This document shows, piece by piece, positions 29,731-36,884 of a stretch of DNA of 42,996 nucleotides. The stretch covers positions 1 to 42,996 of IMG/VR virus record IMGVR_UViG_3300045257_000093; one strand, given 5' to 3'. A model generated the notes under the pieces. The model was not told where the DNA came from. It made no database searches and saw only the letters and a program-made list of their open reading frames with translations. Source of the DNA: a virus. Made by a program: the position numbers and the translations under genes. Positions within the stretch are counted from its first letter, which is position 1. Every line of letters begins with the position of its first letter.

Positions 29731-30858
29731 TCACTCCGGTTGCGGGGTACTGCGGCCAAATACCTTTCGAGTGGTGGTGAAGTCCATCGGAGCCACTCTG
29801 AGTTGGCCCTTCGGACGGGTAGAGTATTCGCTAATGACGGACTCGTCAATACCCAATTTGCGTGCCGCTGCCGGCGTTACGGGAACGGCAGGCGCGCGGA
29901 GTTGCTTGCCGACCATATCGCCCAACGCGAAGACCTCCTCGGGTTTGGCCGTCCACACTTCGCGCGGCTTGGACGACTCCAAGATCCAGCCGGGGACGAC
30001 GCCGCCCTTTAGCAGCGTCTTGAGCAGCTGCTCCTCCAGGCCGCTCTCCATCGCGTCGAGTTGCTTCTTGGCGCGCTGCACAAGCGCGAGGTAACGCCCC
30101 GCTTCGGCGGGACTTAGGTCGAAGGGGACACTTGTGCCTGCCACCGACGCCGCGTCAAGCCCGGCAGCCTGAGCAGCGTCGCATCGGGTCCGCGCGCGGC
30201 AATCGCGGCAGGCAGCTGGAGTTGCCAAGGTTGGAGCGTTTGGTTTGCGCGCTTCGCAAGCAGCTGCGCGAAGTCGGTTAACGAGAGGTCGCAATTCGCT
30301 TGCTTTGCAGGCCCACGATCGGATCGGTCCGTCACGATGGAAACTCCTCGGTTGCACAATGTGGAAGCGTACTGGCGTCAGCTGGTCCTGCAGTCCGTTG
30401 AGGTGCGTCAGCAAATCCGCCGCATAGCACGTCAACTGCGGGTTCTCGAAGACCTCGACGAACCGATGGCCATACTTGTAGTCGAACAGGTCGAGACCCG
30501 CCGCGCTCCAGTCGTCGGCGTCGGGCGTCCCCCAGCAAAACTCGTGGATCGCGCCAGGCGACGTGGCGTTCTCGACGTGCTGCGGCAAGCGGTCGCCGAG
30601 CACCGAGCGCACGTACTCGACGTACATTTGCGCCCCCTCACGCATCGGCTCGTCCACGACGTAACCGTTGGGCGCCCCCTCGCCCGCGTCGGGCAACCAG
30701 CCGGTCATGAGGAGCATCTGCGCGACCCAGTGCGCCGCGGTGCCCTCCCGGCTTTCCTCGGAGTCCTCCTCGGGCACGGCGGCCTCCATCGCGACGCTAC
30801 CGGCGCAGACGAGCCACCGGTGCGCCGAGCTGGGCGCGAGGAGCGCATGGTCAGTCAC
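29731..30858 (-). CDS. PD-(D/E)XK nuclease, DUF2800 (Cas4/RecB-like)
   Basis: A 375-aa protein. The N-terminal part carries PSSAHRWLVCAGS and EGTAAHWVA, typical of this family. The nuclease core includes GLDLFDYKYGHRFVEV (D126, K128) followed by NPQLTCYAADLL, the QxxxY-type motif IV. The cysteine layout, one at C18 plus C217, C220 and C226 (CRDCRARTRC), is that of Cas4/AddB proteins where four Cys hold a 4Fe-4S cluster. It would be a 5'-3' exonuclease or end-processing enzyme for recombination. It overlaps the previous gene by 8 nt. Confidence 0.88.
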   Translation of the reverse strand: MTDHALLAPSSAHRWLVCAGSVAMEAAVPEEDSEESREGTAAHWVAQMLLMTGWLPDAGEGAPNGYVVDEPMREGAQMYVEYVRSVLGDRLPQHVENATSPGAIHEFCWGTPDADDWSAAGLDLFDYKYGHRFVEVFENPQLTCYAADLLTHLNGLQDQLTPVRFHIVQPRSFHRDGPIRSWACKASELRPLVNRLRAAACEARKPNAPTLATPAACRDCRARTRCDAAQAAGLDAASVAGTSVPFDLSPAEAGRYLALVQRAKKQLDAMESGLEEQLLKTLLKGGVVPGWILESSKPREVWTAKPEEVFALGDMVGKQLRAPAVPVTPAAARKLGIDESVISEYSTRPKGQLRVAPMDFTTTRKVFGRSTPQPE

Positions 30859-31555
30859 GGGGTGCCTCCAACAGGTGCCACCCCTGAACGCGGAGGCCAG
30901 AGGGCTCCAATTCGTACTCAGCTTCGTCGAGGTCTTCGGTATGCCGCTTGACTACGGTCTGGGTGCCCTCAACGCCTGGAAGGGTCACCCGAGAACCAAC
31001 CCCGAACACCTCGGACTTTCGGACGTAGGGCGCTTGGAGAATGCCGTCGACGACGCATTGATCGGGGCCTCTGGCGAGGTCGATGCCTACGGTTACCGGC
31101 CCGCGGCGCTCCGCACGGATCACCCGATCCAGCTCACAGAGGGCCAGCGCGATGCCCTTGGTCAGCTCTTTCTTGCGGTCGTTGGGGCTGGGCTTGAAGG
31201 GGTACGCCCAAGGCCAGGAATCGGGGACACCGTCCGTCTTGTCGATACACCCGCTGGCGTCGATGTAGCTGATCGCCGCGTCTGCGAGATCGTGATTGTC
31301 ATACCGGTCATCATCAACTTCGCTGAAGCCCTTGACGTTGCGGATGCGGCCGACCTCAGCGGTGGCCAGGTCGATCGCGGTCAGCTCGGGCATCGGCTCG
31401 CCCGGCTCGACGATCTTGGCGCCCATCGCGGCGTCAAGGGCGATACGACCCTTCAAGTTGAGCATGAACGCCCCTTGGATGCGCTCGGCCGCCGCTTCGT
31501 CCTGCTGCTCCATAACTTGCAGCAAGAAGTCCAGCCTTTGGGTATCGGTACGCAT
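30851..31555 (-). CDS. Hypothetical phage protein (replication operon)
   Basis: A 234-aa protein, helical and acidic. An internal motif WPWAYPFKPSPNDRKKELTK followed by GIALALCELDRVIRAE is found in many phage proteins of replication operons and matches a recurring domain of unknown function. The C-terminal ~80 residues (GPVTVGIDLARGPDQCVVDG and onward) are beta-rich and could be a separate domain. It lies between the first gene of the operon and the Cas4-like nuclease. I cannot assign a role. Confidence 0.8.
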   Translation of the reverse strand: MRTDTQRLDFLLQVMEQQDEAAAERIQGAFMLNLKGRIALDAAMGAKIVEPGEPMPELTAIDLATAEVGRIRNVKGFSEVDDDRYDNHDLADAAISYIDASGCIDKTDGVPDSWPWAYPFKPSPNDRKKELTKGIALALCELDRVIRAERRGPVTVGIDLARGPDQCVVDGILQAPYVRKSEVFGVGSRVTLPGVEGTQTVVKRHTEDLDEAEYELEPSGLRVQGWHLLEAPRD

Positions 31556-31556
31556 G

Positions 31557-32330
31557 TCAGGCTCCCAGCGTTTCGAGGATGGTCGCCCACATGTCGGGGC
31601 GACTGTTGGCTTCGTGCAGGCCGCCAGGGAAGCCCAGCGCCGCCATCTGCGTGCCGAGGTCTTGCGCGGTCAGCTCACCCAGGGTGATCCTCGCCCCGAC
31701 GCGCTTCGCCAGCTGGCCGAACGTCAGGCCGGCGCCCGCAACGGGTGCGGCCGGTGGCGCTGGCGGGCCGGGAGGAGCGGGCGGTGCGTCGGGTTCCCCG
31801 CCGGTGACCGGGATCGTGCGGATCGTCATCGGGCCTGAGCCTACGCGCAGTTGCGCCTCGACCTCGGTGACCTTGAACGGATCGACGCCGCGCTTCATGC
31901 GCCACGAGCCATCGGCGATCTTCGCGCGGCTGGAGGCGTGGATGCGCTCGTCCCACGGGAAGCCGTTTTTGTCGACCTCAGCGGAAGAACCCGGCGCGGC
32001 CGCGGGGGCACTCATAGACGGTGCGGCAACCGCAGGCGAAGGGGCACTCGGCGGCGACGGAGGGGCCAAAGGGCGGGCGCCCTCGGCACTGGTCGCGCCC
32101 TCGGGCAACGGCTGCTTGCCGAACTGCGGGTTCTCAGCTTCGAGCTTGGCGAGCAGGGCTTCGCTAGGGGGCGCGGCGTTGGGCTCGTCGTCGGGGGGGT
32201 TGCGCAACCGACGGCCGGCCGCCGCGAGGGCTACGGGGTTACTGAGGCCCCAGACTTGGCTCAGCGCGTCTACAAGGTCTTGGACTTGCTGCCGGGTGTC
32301 ATTGTCGCCGAGGGTGATTTGGATTTGCAT
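31557..32330 (-). CDS. First gene of the minus-strand replication operon, unknown function
   Basis: A 257-aa protein from ATG 32330 (AGGAGAG site); the longer frame upstream runs into the helicase gene on the other strand. The N-terminus (QIQITLGDNDTRQQVQDLVD) is followed by an Ala/Pro-rich disordered linker. Then comes FPWDERIHASSRAKIADGSW, with RMKRGVDPF, a motif widespread in phage proteins of unknown role. Another Pro/Ala linker leads to a small helical C-terminal domain (LTFGQLAKRVGARITLGEL). As the first gene after the promoter it should be the most abundant product of the operon. Confidence 0.82.
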   Translation of the reverse strand: MQIQITLGDNDTRQQVQDLVDALSQVWGLSNPVALAAAGRRLRNPPDDEPNAAPPSEALLAKLEAENPQFGKQPLPEGATSAEGARPLAPPSPPSAPSPAVAAPSMSAPAAAPGSSAEVDKNGFPWDERIHASSRAKIADGSWRMKRGVDPFKVTEVEAQLRVGSGPMTIRTIPVTGGEPDAPPAPPGPPAPPAAPVAGAGLTFGQLAKRVGARITLGELTAQDLGTQMAALGFPGGLHEANSRPDMWATILETLGA

Positions 32331-32356
32331 GGCCTCTCCTTGCGTGGGTTTGGGTG

Positions 32357-32385
32357 TTGACGGAGGCTGACGGTACTCGCATACT
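32357..32385 (+). promoter_or_regulatory. Sigma70 promoter for the helicase operon
   Basis: TTGACG (32357-32362), 17-nt spacer, CATACT (32380-32385), placed 28 nt before the helicase ATG (32413). Same TTGACG-N17 layout as the candidates at 34133 and 36372. Confidence 0.6.
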
Positions 32386-32399
32386 ATCGGCACTGTCAA
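32370..32399 (-). promoter_or_regulatory. Divergent promoter for the minus-strand replication operon
   Basis: On the minus strand a perfect -35 TTGACA (32399-32394) is followed after 18 nt by TACCGT (32375-32370), a poor -10. It overlaps the plus-strand promoter, so the two would compete. An alternative -10 cannot be excluded. Confidence 0.4.
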
Positions 32400-32412
32400 T
32401 AGGGACTTTTCA

Positions 32413-34158
32413 ATGCCAACGCTCCGACCGTACCAGCAGCAACTTGAGGACGAAATCGACGCGGCGTGGGCTGGCGGCGCGCGGACGGTCATGGTGATCA
32501 GCCCTACGGGTAGCGGCAAGACCGTCCTCTTCACCAACGTTCTCGCCCGCGAGCGTGGCGCATCGGCGGCCATCGCGCATCGGCGCGAGCTGGTCACGCA
32601 GATGAGCCTGGCGTTGGCGCGCAATGGCGTGCGGCACCGCGTGATCGGACCGAAGTCGGTAGGACGTGACGCCGCAAGCATTCACCTCGACGAGTTGGGC
32701 CGCAGCTACATCGACCCGAACGCGCGCTGCGGCGTGGTCGGCATTGACTCACTTCCAAGTCTCAATGAGCGAGACCCGTGGCTCGCCCAAGTGCAGACGT
32801 GGGTCGGCGACGAGGGCCATCACTTTCTGCGCGAGAACAAGTGGGGCCGCGGCATCGCCATGTTCCCCAACGCGCGGGGGTTGCTGGTCACGGCGACAGG
32901 CTTCCGCAGCGATGGCAATGGGCTGGGCCGCGGCGTCGTGTTGGACTCGGGCAAGTGGAGTAACGATGGGCTCGCGGATGCGCTGGTCGAAGGGCCGACG
33001 ATGCGCCAGCTGATCGAGATGGGTTACCTCACCGACTACCGCGTGGTCGCCCCGCCGCTACCGGATGACTTGGACTTCAGCGACGTACCGGTGACCGCTT
33101 CCGGGGACTTGTCGCCGGTGCGCAACCGCGCGGCGATGCACCGCTCGACGCAGATCGTCGGCGACGTCGTGAAGCACTACCTCAAGTTCGCGGCGGGCAA
33201 ACTCGGCGTGACCTTCGCGGTCGACGTCGAGGCAGCGACGGAGTTGGCCGCTGCGTACCGCGCCGCCGGGGTGCCCGCCGAAGTCGTCAGCGCCAAGACC
33301 CCCGACATGCTGCGTCAGCGCATCCTGCGCCAGTTCCGCGAGCGCAAACTGCTGCAGCTGGTCAACGTCGATTTGTTCGGCGAGGGCTTCGATCTGCCGG
33401 CAATCGAGGTTGTCAGCATGGTGCGCAAGACGGAAAGCAAAGGACTCTTCGACCAGCAGTTCGGCCGGGCGCTGCGCTTGATGATCCCCGCGCATTTCAT
33501 GGGTAAGTGGGACTACTTCAGCAACGAGCAGCGGCTCCAGTATATCGCCGAGAGCCCGAAGCCCAAAGCGCTCATCATCGACCACGTCGGCAACGTCCAG
33601 CGGCACCGGCCGCCCGATGCGGTGCGCTTCCATACGCTTGACCGCCGCGAGCGCCGCAGCAAACCCAAGGCCGGCGACGAGATCCCGCTGACGCAGTGCC
33701 TCAACCCGGAGTGCTTGGCGCCCTATGAGCGCTGCTACCCGGCGTGCCCGTATTGCGGCGCGAAGCCGATGCCCGGCAACCGCACGGCGCCCGAGTACGT
33801 CGACGGCGACCTGACCGAGCTGGACCCCGAGGCCCTGGCCGCGCTACGCGGCGAGGTCGCGAGGATCGACGGGGCGCCACGTATCCCTGCGGGGCTGGAA
33901 GGGCCGGCGGCGCAAGCGGTGAAGAATCGCCACTTCGAGCGGCAGCACGCGCAATCAGTACTGCGCGGCCACATCGCCCTCTGGTCGGGACGGCGGCGGC
34001 TGGAGGGCGACGAGGATGCGGTAATTTACCGCCGGTTCTACCATACGTTCGGCTGCGACGTGATGAGTGCGCAAGGTTTGGGCCGCAACGACGCGGAGTT
34101 GCTGGCCGCGCGCATCGAGTTGCAAAATACTCTTGACGGCACCGTCAGTAGCCTGTAG
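32413..34158 (+). CDS. DEAD/DEAH-like superfamily 2 helicase (SSL2-type)
   Basis: A 581-aa helicase. Walker A is ISPTGSGKT (S30-T37), motif Ia AHRRELV, motif II DEGHH (D133, E134), and motif III LLVTATG. The second RecA domain includes VTFAVDVEAATELAAAYRAAG and VNVDLFGEGFDLPAIEVV (motif V), then QQFGRALRL (motif VI). A four-Cys zinc ribbon (CLNPEC...CPYCG) lies near residue 440. Length and layout fit phage SF2 helicases used in replication or recombination, for example fork opening or D-loop processing. It starts the plus-strand operon 28 nt after the promoter. Confidence 0.93.
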   Translation: MPTLRPYQQQLEDEIDAAWAGGARTVMVISPTGSGKTVLFTNVLARERGASAAIAHRRELVTQMSLALARNGVRHRVIGPKSVGRDAASIHLDELGRSYIDPNARCGVVGIDSLPSLNERDPWLAQVQTWVGDEGHHFLRENKWGRGIAMFPNARGLLVTATGFRSDGNGLGRGVVLDSGKWSNDGLADALVEGPTMRQLIEMGYLTDYRVVAPPLPDDLDFSDVPVTASGDLSPVRNRAAMHRSTQIVGDVVKHYLKFAAGKLGVTFAVDVEAATELAAAYRAAGVPAEVVSAKTPDMLRQRILRQFRERKLLQLVNVDLFGEGFDLPAIEVVSMVRKTESKGLFDQQFGRALRLMIPAHFMGKWDYFSNEQRLQYIAESPKPKALIIDHVGNVQRHRPPDAVRFHTLDRRERRSKPKAGDEIPLTQCLNPECLAPYERCYPACPYCGAKPMPGNRTAPEYVDGDLTELDPEALAALRGEVARIDGAPRIPAGLEGPAAQAVKNRHFERQHAQSVLRGHIALWSGRRRLEGDEDAVIYRRFYHTFGCDVMSAQGLGRNDAELLAARIELQNTLDGTVSSL

Positions 34159-34161
34159 AGT
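34133..34161 (+). promoter_or_regulatory. Sigma70 promoter overlapping the helicase stop
   Basis: TTGACG (34133-34138), 17-nt spacer, TAGAGT (34156-34161) with a TG extension right before the -10. It drives the small gene at 34190. A GACGG-CA-CCGTC dyad (34135-34146) sits between the two elements and could be an operator. Confidence 0.6.
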
Positions 34162-34189
34162 CGGCGGCAATTACAGAGAGGAGAGCGAG

Positions 34190-34462
34190 ATGAAGAACCA
34201 GTGGACCTCACGAGATCAAGCGGAGCTGGACGCGCTGCAGAAGCGCAAGGCCGCTTTTGACGCAGAGGCGCGCAAGCCGCTGTACGACGTGGCGGCGGCG
34301 ATGGGACTGACCACGAGTGACGCTCCTAGCTGGGCACCCCCGTCGCCGAATCCGCAGATCCCGCACCAAGTTGTCGTGGAGCGCCTGATCTCGTTCGCCG
34401 GTACCCTGCGTGACGCGCTCGAACCCTTTGACTCAGGCGTCCGTTGCGGGAGCGCGGCATGA
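34190..34462 (+). CDS. Small protein of unknown function
   Basis: A 90-aa protein from ATG 34190 with a strong AGAGGAGAG site. The frame upstream lies in the helicase gene and is a shadow. KNQWTSRDQAELDALQKRKA and AEARKPLYDVAAAMG suggest an N-terminal coiled helix; a Pro-rich linker (PSWAPPSPNPQIPH) leads to a short C-terminal helix. No family recognised. First gene after its own promoter; ends in ATGA with the next. Confidence 0.72.
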   Translation: MKNQWTSRDQAELDALQKRKAAFDAEARKPLYDVAAAMGLTTSDAPSWAPPSPNPQIPHQVVVERLISFAGTLRDALEPFDSGVRCGSAA

Positions 34463-34683
34463 AAACCGTCCCCGTTACGATCGGTTTCGACCGCACGCAG
34501 GTCATCGGCGAGATGACGATTGACGAGACCAAGTTGCCGCCCGGCGCTGGCTACCGCTTTGCGTTGGGGTATCGAGTCCTCGCGTTCGACGAGCCCGCTC
34601 TGGTTGCGACTGAAATTGACCTCCTCCAAGTTGGGCTTGTCCCCGACGCTAAGTTCACCTACGTTGGGAGTCCGCGTCCATGA
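34459..34683 (+). CDS. Small beta-rich protein of unknown function
   Basis: A 74-aa protein from ATG 34459, overlapping the stop before it (ATGA). It alternates strands (KTVPVTIGFDRTQVIGEMTI, FALGYRVLAF, EIDLLQVGLVP) and resembles short phage beta proteins without characterised function. It ends in ATGA with the membrane protein gene. Confidence 0.72.
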   Translation: MKTVPVTIGFDRTQVIGEMTIDETKLPPGAGYRFALGYRVLAFDEPALVATEIDLLQVGLVPDAKFTYVGSPRP

Positions 34684-35063
34684 CCCACTACCTGAAGCAG
34701 GCATGGCAACGCGGCGAGATCGTCGAGTACCGCGAGCGCGGGGCCGAGGGCGACTTCTGGTTCCTCGATCCGCCCGAGTGGGACGTCGAACGCTATGAGT
34801 ACCGCGAGTACCAGCCGCTCCCGATGCCTGAGCTGACGCTCTCCGCGGCGCAGCTTACCGCGGTGGACTTGGCGCGGACGCTGGTCGAGAAGCGCCGCGC
34901 GCGGGACCAGGCGGCTATCGCGGCTGAGCGGTTCAGCGCGGCGTACAAGCCGTTGCCTTGGTGGCGTCGAGTGCAAGGTTGGCTACTGCTCGCCGCGGTC
35001 ATCGGGTGGTTTGCATTCGGAGCCTGGATGTACTTCCTGCTGTTTCGGAGCCTCTTCGCGTGA
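34680..35063 (+). CDS. Small membrane protein with C-terminal anchor
   Basis: A 127-aa protein from ATG 34680 (ATGA overlap). The first ~95 residues are soluble and charged (YRERGAEGDFWFLDPPEWD, then LVEKRRARDQAAIAAERF). The end is hydrophobic: WLLLAAVIGWFAFGAWMYFLLF near residues 100-122, a single or hairpin transmembrane segment. The Pro-Trp-Trp-Arg-Arg just before it could position the anchor at the membrane. It could be a superinfection or membrane-stress factor (inference). Confidence 0.72.
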   Translation: MTHYLKQAWQRGEIVEYRERGAEGDFWFLDPPEWDVERYEYREYQPLPMPELTLSAAQLTAVDLARTLVEKRRARDQAAIAAERFSAAYKPLPWWRRVQGWLLLAAVIGWFAFGAWMYFLLFRSLFA

Positions 35064-35354
35064 GCTGGCCCTGCCGCTGCCGGCGGGCGGTTTGCCAGGC
35101 GCGGCAGGGCCAGCAAGTACAAGCCCGAGACGTACAAGCGGGTTAAGCGTTGCAAGGCGTGCGGCAGGGGCGAGTTGCGCGTGGACTACTGGCGCAAGCG
35201 CAACGAGTTGAACCGCCCCGACAAGACCTGCCGCCCGGATCGTACCGGATGCTGCGGGTATCACTTCCCTCACCGCCGCGGCAGCAAGTGGTGCGATGAG
35301 AACCCTAAGTTAACGATGGAAATGCGAGAGGAGAGATCGACATGGACCAGATAG
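35060..35354 (+). pseudogene. Zinc-finger protein gene with a +1 frameshift (extra C)
   Basis: Starts at GTG 35060, coupled to the membrane gene (GTGA), and reads MSWPCRC before going out of frame near 35080. The following frame, open to 35354, has no ATG, GTG or TTG at its beginning but clearly codes a zinc-binding protein: GGRFARRGRASKYKPETYKR, CKACG, then a TGCCGYHFPHRRGSKWC motif common in small phage zinc proteins. Deleting one C around 35080-35081 fuses both into CRCGGR and gives a 97-aa gene. Either a frameshift mutation, a sequencing error or a natural +1 shift. Probable nucleic-acid-binding protein. Confidence 0.7.
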
Positions 35355-35896
35355 AAGCACTGAAGGCCCTCACTGTTTTGTTGAGGGCGTGGTTCGGGAG
35401 CAGCGAGGTCATCATTGCGAGCGGAGCCCCGCGCGACATTCTGAGCGGCGTGCCGGTCAAGGACATTGACATCTTCGTCCCGGTGGACCTGGAGGAGGGC
35501 GACGACACACAGTTTACCCGCGGTTGCCAGCGCTTGGCTGCGGCCTACGACGGGGAGGCGGTGTTCCAACCGGTCAGCGAGGACTACCCGGATTGCTACG
35601 GCATATGCGACGTCCAGACCGATCGAGGGCTATTTCAAGTTATCGGTCTGGATCGGCCGCCGCTTGATGACTTGCACGACTACGACTTTGGGCTTTCTCA
35701 AGTGGCCATCACGCCAAAAGGCTTGCTGTTCACCGAGGCTGCCATCCGCGACCGACAGAACCGGACAATTACCTACACCCCGAGTACGCATGACGCCCTT
35801 TCGGTCGAACGCTCGCGCAAGCGGTTGGCTCGGCTGCGCGCTAAGTACGTCGGGTGGACCTTCGTCAACTGCGAAGTGTTGGACACCGCCCCGTGA
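35342..35896 (+). CDS. Nucleotidyltransferase resembling the head of CCA-adding enzymes
   Basis: A 184-aa protein in the polymerase-beta superfamily. The signature GAPRDILSGVPVKDIDIF has Gly28/Arg31-Asp32 and the metal-binding Asp41 and Asp43. It is followed by DLHDYDFGLSQVAI and LLFTEAAIRDRQNRTIT, the pattern that follows the catalytic site of tRNA CCA-adding enzymes. The C-terminal tRNA-binding body is absent, so it is a stand-alone catalytic head. Possible actions are nucleotide addition to RNA, tRNA repair or modification of a host or anti-phage factor. Good ribosome site (AGAGGAGAG) before ATG 35342, which overlaps the zinc gene. Confidence 0.8.
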   Translation: MDQIEALKALTVLLRAWFGSSEVIIASGAPRDILSGVPVKDIDIFVPVDLEEGDDTQFTRGCQRLAAAYDGEAVFQPVSEDYPDCYGICDVQTDRGLFQVIGLDRPPLDDLHDYDFGLSQVAITPKGLLFTEAAIRDRQNRTITYTPSTHDALSVERSRKRLARLRAKYVGWTFVNCEVLDTAP

Positions 35897-36366
35897 CCAT
35901 AATCCACGAATGGGCCGCGCGGTGGGGCGTGCCGGTCGCGGCGCTCAACGAGCTGCGCGAGCGATTGGGGGCGGGCAACGAGGCGCCCCTGATCGGCGGC
36001 AAGAGCGAGGCGGCGGTGTCGAGCCTGCTGCGTGCCGAGGCGCCACGAGTCGGTGCGCGGCTCTGGCGGAACAACGTCGGCGGCATGTACGACGAGACCG
36101 GGCGGTTCATTCGCTACGGCCTGGCCAACGAGACCGCGGCGATGAACAAGGTCATCAAGAGCGCTGACTTCATCGGGATACGGCCGGTGCTCATCACGAC
36201 GGCGCATGTGGGCGCCACGATCGGCCAGTTCCTCTCGCGCGAGGTGAAGGCCGGCGACTGGCGCTACACGGGTACGGAACGGGAAGTCGCGCAGCTCGCC
36301 TGGGCGACACTCATCACATCGCTCGGCGGGGACGCTGGGTTCGCTACGGGGAGCGGGACGCTATGA
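35893..36366 (+). CDS. VRR-NUC domain nuclease
   Basis: A 157-aa nuclease. The VRR-NUC core includes RLWRNNVGGMYDETGRFIRY, KSADFIGIRP (D92) and FLSREVKAGDW with E117/K119 (E-x-K), then the C-terminal GGDAGFATG typical of the phage version. VRR-NUC enzymes cut flaps, branches or junctions, so it probably resolves replication intermediates. Start is GTG 35893, overlapping the stop of the nucleotidyltransferase (GTGA); the frame extends 13 codons further upstream without a site. Followed by a promoter. Confidence 0.9.
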   Translation: MTIIHEWAARWGVPVAALNELRERLGAGNEAPLIGGKSEAAVSSLLRAEAPRVGARLWRNNVGGMYDETGRFIRYGLANETAAMNKVIKSADFIGIRPVLITTAHVGATIGQFLSREVKAGDWRYTGTEREVAQLAWATLITSLGGDAGFATGSGTL

Positions 36367-36371
36367 CTCTA

Positions 36372-36400
36372 TTGACGCCCCCGACAGCAAGCGCTAGGCT
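36372..36400 (+). promoter_or_regulatory. Sigma70 promoter upstream of the TetR-like gene
   Basis: TTGACG (36372-36377), 17-nt spacer, TAGGCT (36395-36400), 28 nt before the ATG at 36428. Same layout as promoters at 32357 and 34133. Confidence 0.55.
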
Positions 36401-36427
36401 GCGCGCAGTCACTCAAGGATCGCAACG

Positions 36428-36739
36428 ATGAAAGAACGTACCCGCCGACTGCCCCGCGACCGCAAGGATGAGCTGCTTTCGGCCGCCCTGGCGCTCGCCG
36501 AGAAGCAGGGCTACACGAATGTCTCGCGGGCCGCCATCGCCGCCAAGTGCGACGTGAGCGAAGCGCTCCTCTCGCATCACTTCGGGACGATGGCCGAGTT
36601 CCGCCGCACCTTGATGCGTTACGCCATCCAGCACGAGTCGCTGCCCGTGGTGCTGCAGGGCATCGTCGACAAGAATCGCTATGCGCTCAAGGCACCCGAC
36701 GCCCTCAAAGCACGGGCTCGCGCGGAGATCGCGGCGTGA
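36428..36739 (+). CDS. TetR-type DNA-binding protein lacking the ligand domain
   Basis: A 103-aa protein with a TetR N-terminal domain: KDELLSAALALAEKQGYTNV, then SRAAIAAKCDVSEALLSHHF (HTH recognition helix with the usual S.xLLYxHF-like pattern) and GTMAEFRRTLMRYAI. The C-terminal ligand/dimer part is nearly absent (only ~35 residues), so it is a minimal regulator. It has a dedicated promoter, an AAGGA site, and stands before the primase-helicase. It could control early/middle transcription of this region or a host gene. Confidence 0.83.
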   Translation: MKERTRRLPRDRKDELLSAALALAEKQGYTNVSRAAIAAKCDVSEALLSHHFGTMAEFRRTLMRYAIQHESLPVVLQGIVDKNRYALKAPDALKARARAEIAA

Positions 36740-36882
36740 GCCGAAGGCTCCGCAAGCTATGGCTATGGGCGACTTGGAGGCTGCGCGGACGTCCGCTCAA
36801 ATGTTGCGGTTGCGGCGTCTACTCCGGGTACTGCAATCCGCCTGAGTGCTGCGGCAACGGCGTTCGAGATTATCAGGGGTAA
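36736..36882 (+). CDS. 48-aa cysteine-rich (zinc) protein
   Basis: Starts at GTG 36736 (GTGA with the TetR gene). It has a basic Trp-containing N-terminus (RRLRKLWLWATWRLRGRP) and a compact six-Cys core (KCCGCGVYSGYCNPPECC) expected to bind zinc. It ends 2 nt before the primase gene. Function unknown; nucleic-acid binding is plausible. Confidence 0.7.
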   Translation: MSRRLRKLWLWATWRLRGRPLKCCGCGVYSGYCNPPECCGNGVRDYQG

Positions 36883-36884
36883 CC

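Noticed and set aside
30668-31687. 339-aa plus-strand frame opposite the Cas4-like nuclease region
   Set aside because: Shadow; the minus-strand genes have motifs and coupled starts.
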